Of a stretch of 30,976 nt of DNA, positions 30,754 to 30,976 are shown piece after piece. This stretch comes from Candidatus Omnitrophota bacterium (GTDB lineage Bacteria; Omnitrophota; Gorgyraeia; JABMRN01). The DNA is taken from positions 1 to 30,976 of the forward strand of contig JAQVOV010000006.1 in the NCBI GenBank assembly GCA_028702395.1, in the 5' to 3' direction. Within the stretch, counting starts at the first letter, position 1, and every line of letters begins with the position of its first letter. The notes beneath the pieces are model-generated. The model made no database searches, had not been told where the DNA came from, and worked only from the letters and a program-made list of their open reading frames with translations. The position numbers and the translations under genes are program-made.

Positions 30754-30867
30754 GTTATTAGTGTGAGTAATTAGTGTGTGTGAAAGAAAGTTTAAAATAA
30801 CGCTTTTCTTTAAAACAGTATTCAAAACAATCCGACACTCACACTAATAACACACACTAGTAACTAA
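30754..30867. repeat. Inverted array between tRNA-Tyr and tRNA-Thr
   Basis: Perfect 15-bp inverted repeat GTTATTAGTGTGAGT (30754-30768) with ACTCACACTAATAAC (30837-30851). A second, imperfect pair is TTAGTGTGTG with CACACACTAG. Units of about 7 bp with TTAGTGT-like words recall the heptad spacers of the protein operons. Confidence 0.75.
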
Positions 30868-30869
30868 TA

Positions 30870-30946
<77 letters not shown>

Positions 30947-30976
30947 ATAAAATTAAACTATATCTTTAAATATTCT

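Overview
The window is about 31 kb of AT-rich bacterial chromosome (roughly one third G+C by eye). Almost all of it is transcribed leftward on the minus strand. Most of it is the translation and transcription core. In transcription order from the right: tRNA-Thr(UGU), tRNA-Tyr(GUA), tRNA-Gly(UCC); an island of small peptide genes and a truncated amino-acid permease; tRNA-Thr(GGU), tuf copy 2, rpmG, tRNA-Trp, secE, nusG, rplK, rplA, rplJ, rplL, rpoB, rpoC; the str group rpsL, rpsG, fusA; a second small-peptide island; tuf copy 1; and the S10/spc group rpsJ, rplC, rplD, rplW, rplB, rpsS, rplV, rpsC, rplP, rpmC, rpsQ, rplN, rplX, rplE, rpsN, rpsH and the start of rplF. Rapid growth is not implied: these are ordinary single-copy genes apart from tuf, which is present twice with identical proteins. 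I cannot place the organism firmly. An uncultivated AT-rich lineage such as Omnitrophota is a low-confidence guess. TGA is used as a normal stop (for example at the end of rpsC), so the standard bacterial code applies.

The unexpected content lies in the gaps. First, six divergent paralogous genes for peptides of 70-81 residues sit in two islands (9.3-9.95 kb and 26.8-29.95 kb). Each has a fixed leader-like N-terminus (Tyr4, Pro7-Lys8, Gln18, Cys24, Gly28), a variable middle with two more cysteines, a Lys/Arg five residues after the last cysteine, and Pro-Ser as the last two residues. I do not recognise the family. It looks like a set of modified-peptide precursors or small secreted cysteine peptides. 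Each island lies directly upstream of one tuf copy, in a gene order that is otherwise ancestral (fusA-tuf; tRNA-Thr-Tyr-Gly-Thr-tuf). Both tuf units carry closely similar promoters of their own.

Second, nearly every long spacer between translation genes is filled, from just after one stop codon to the next ribosome-binding site, by degenerate 7-bp tandem repeats. The word differs at each locus. Usually there are two facing arms that could pair into a hairpin. Third, there are perfect long palindromes: one abuts the truncated permease gene, and three stand back to back behind tRNA-Gly.

Two essential genes look damaged: rpoC has an in-frame TGA at an expected glycine codon, and rplF has a one-base frameshift. 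Both may be sequence errors and need checking against reads. No maturation enzyme, transporter for the peptides, transposase or CRISPR array is visible in the window.
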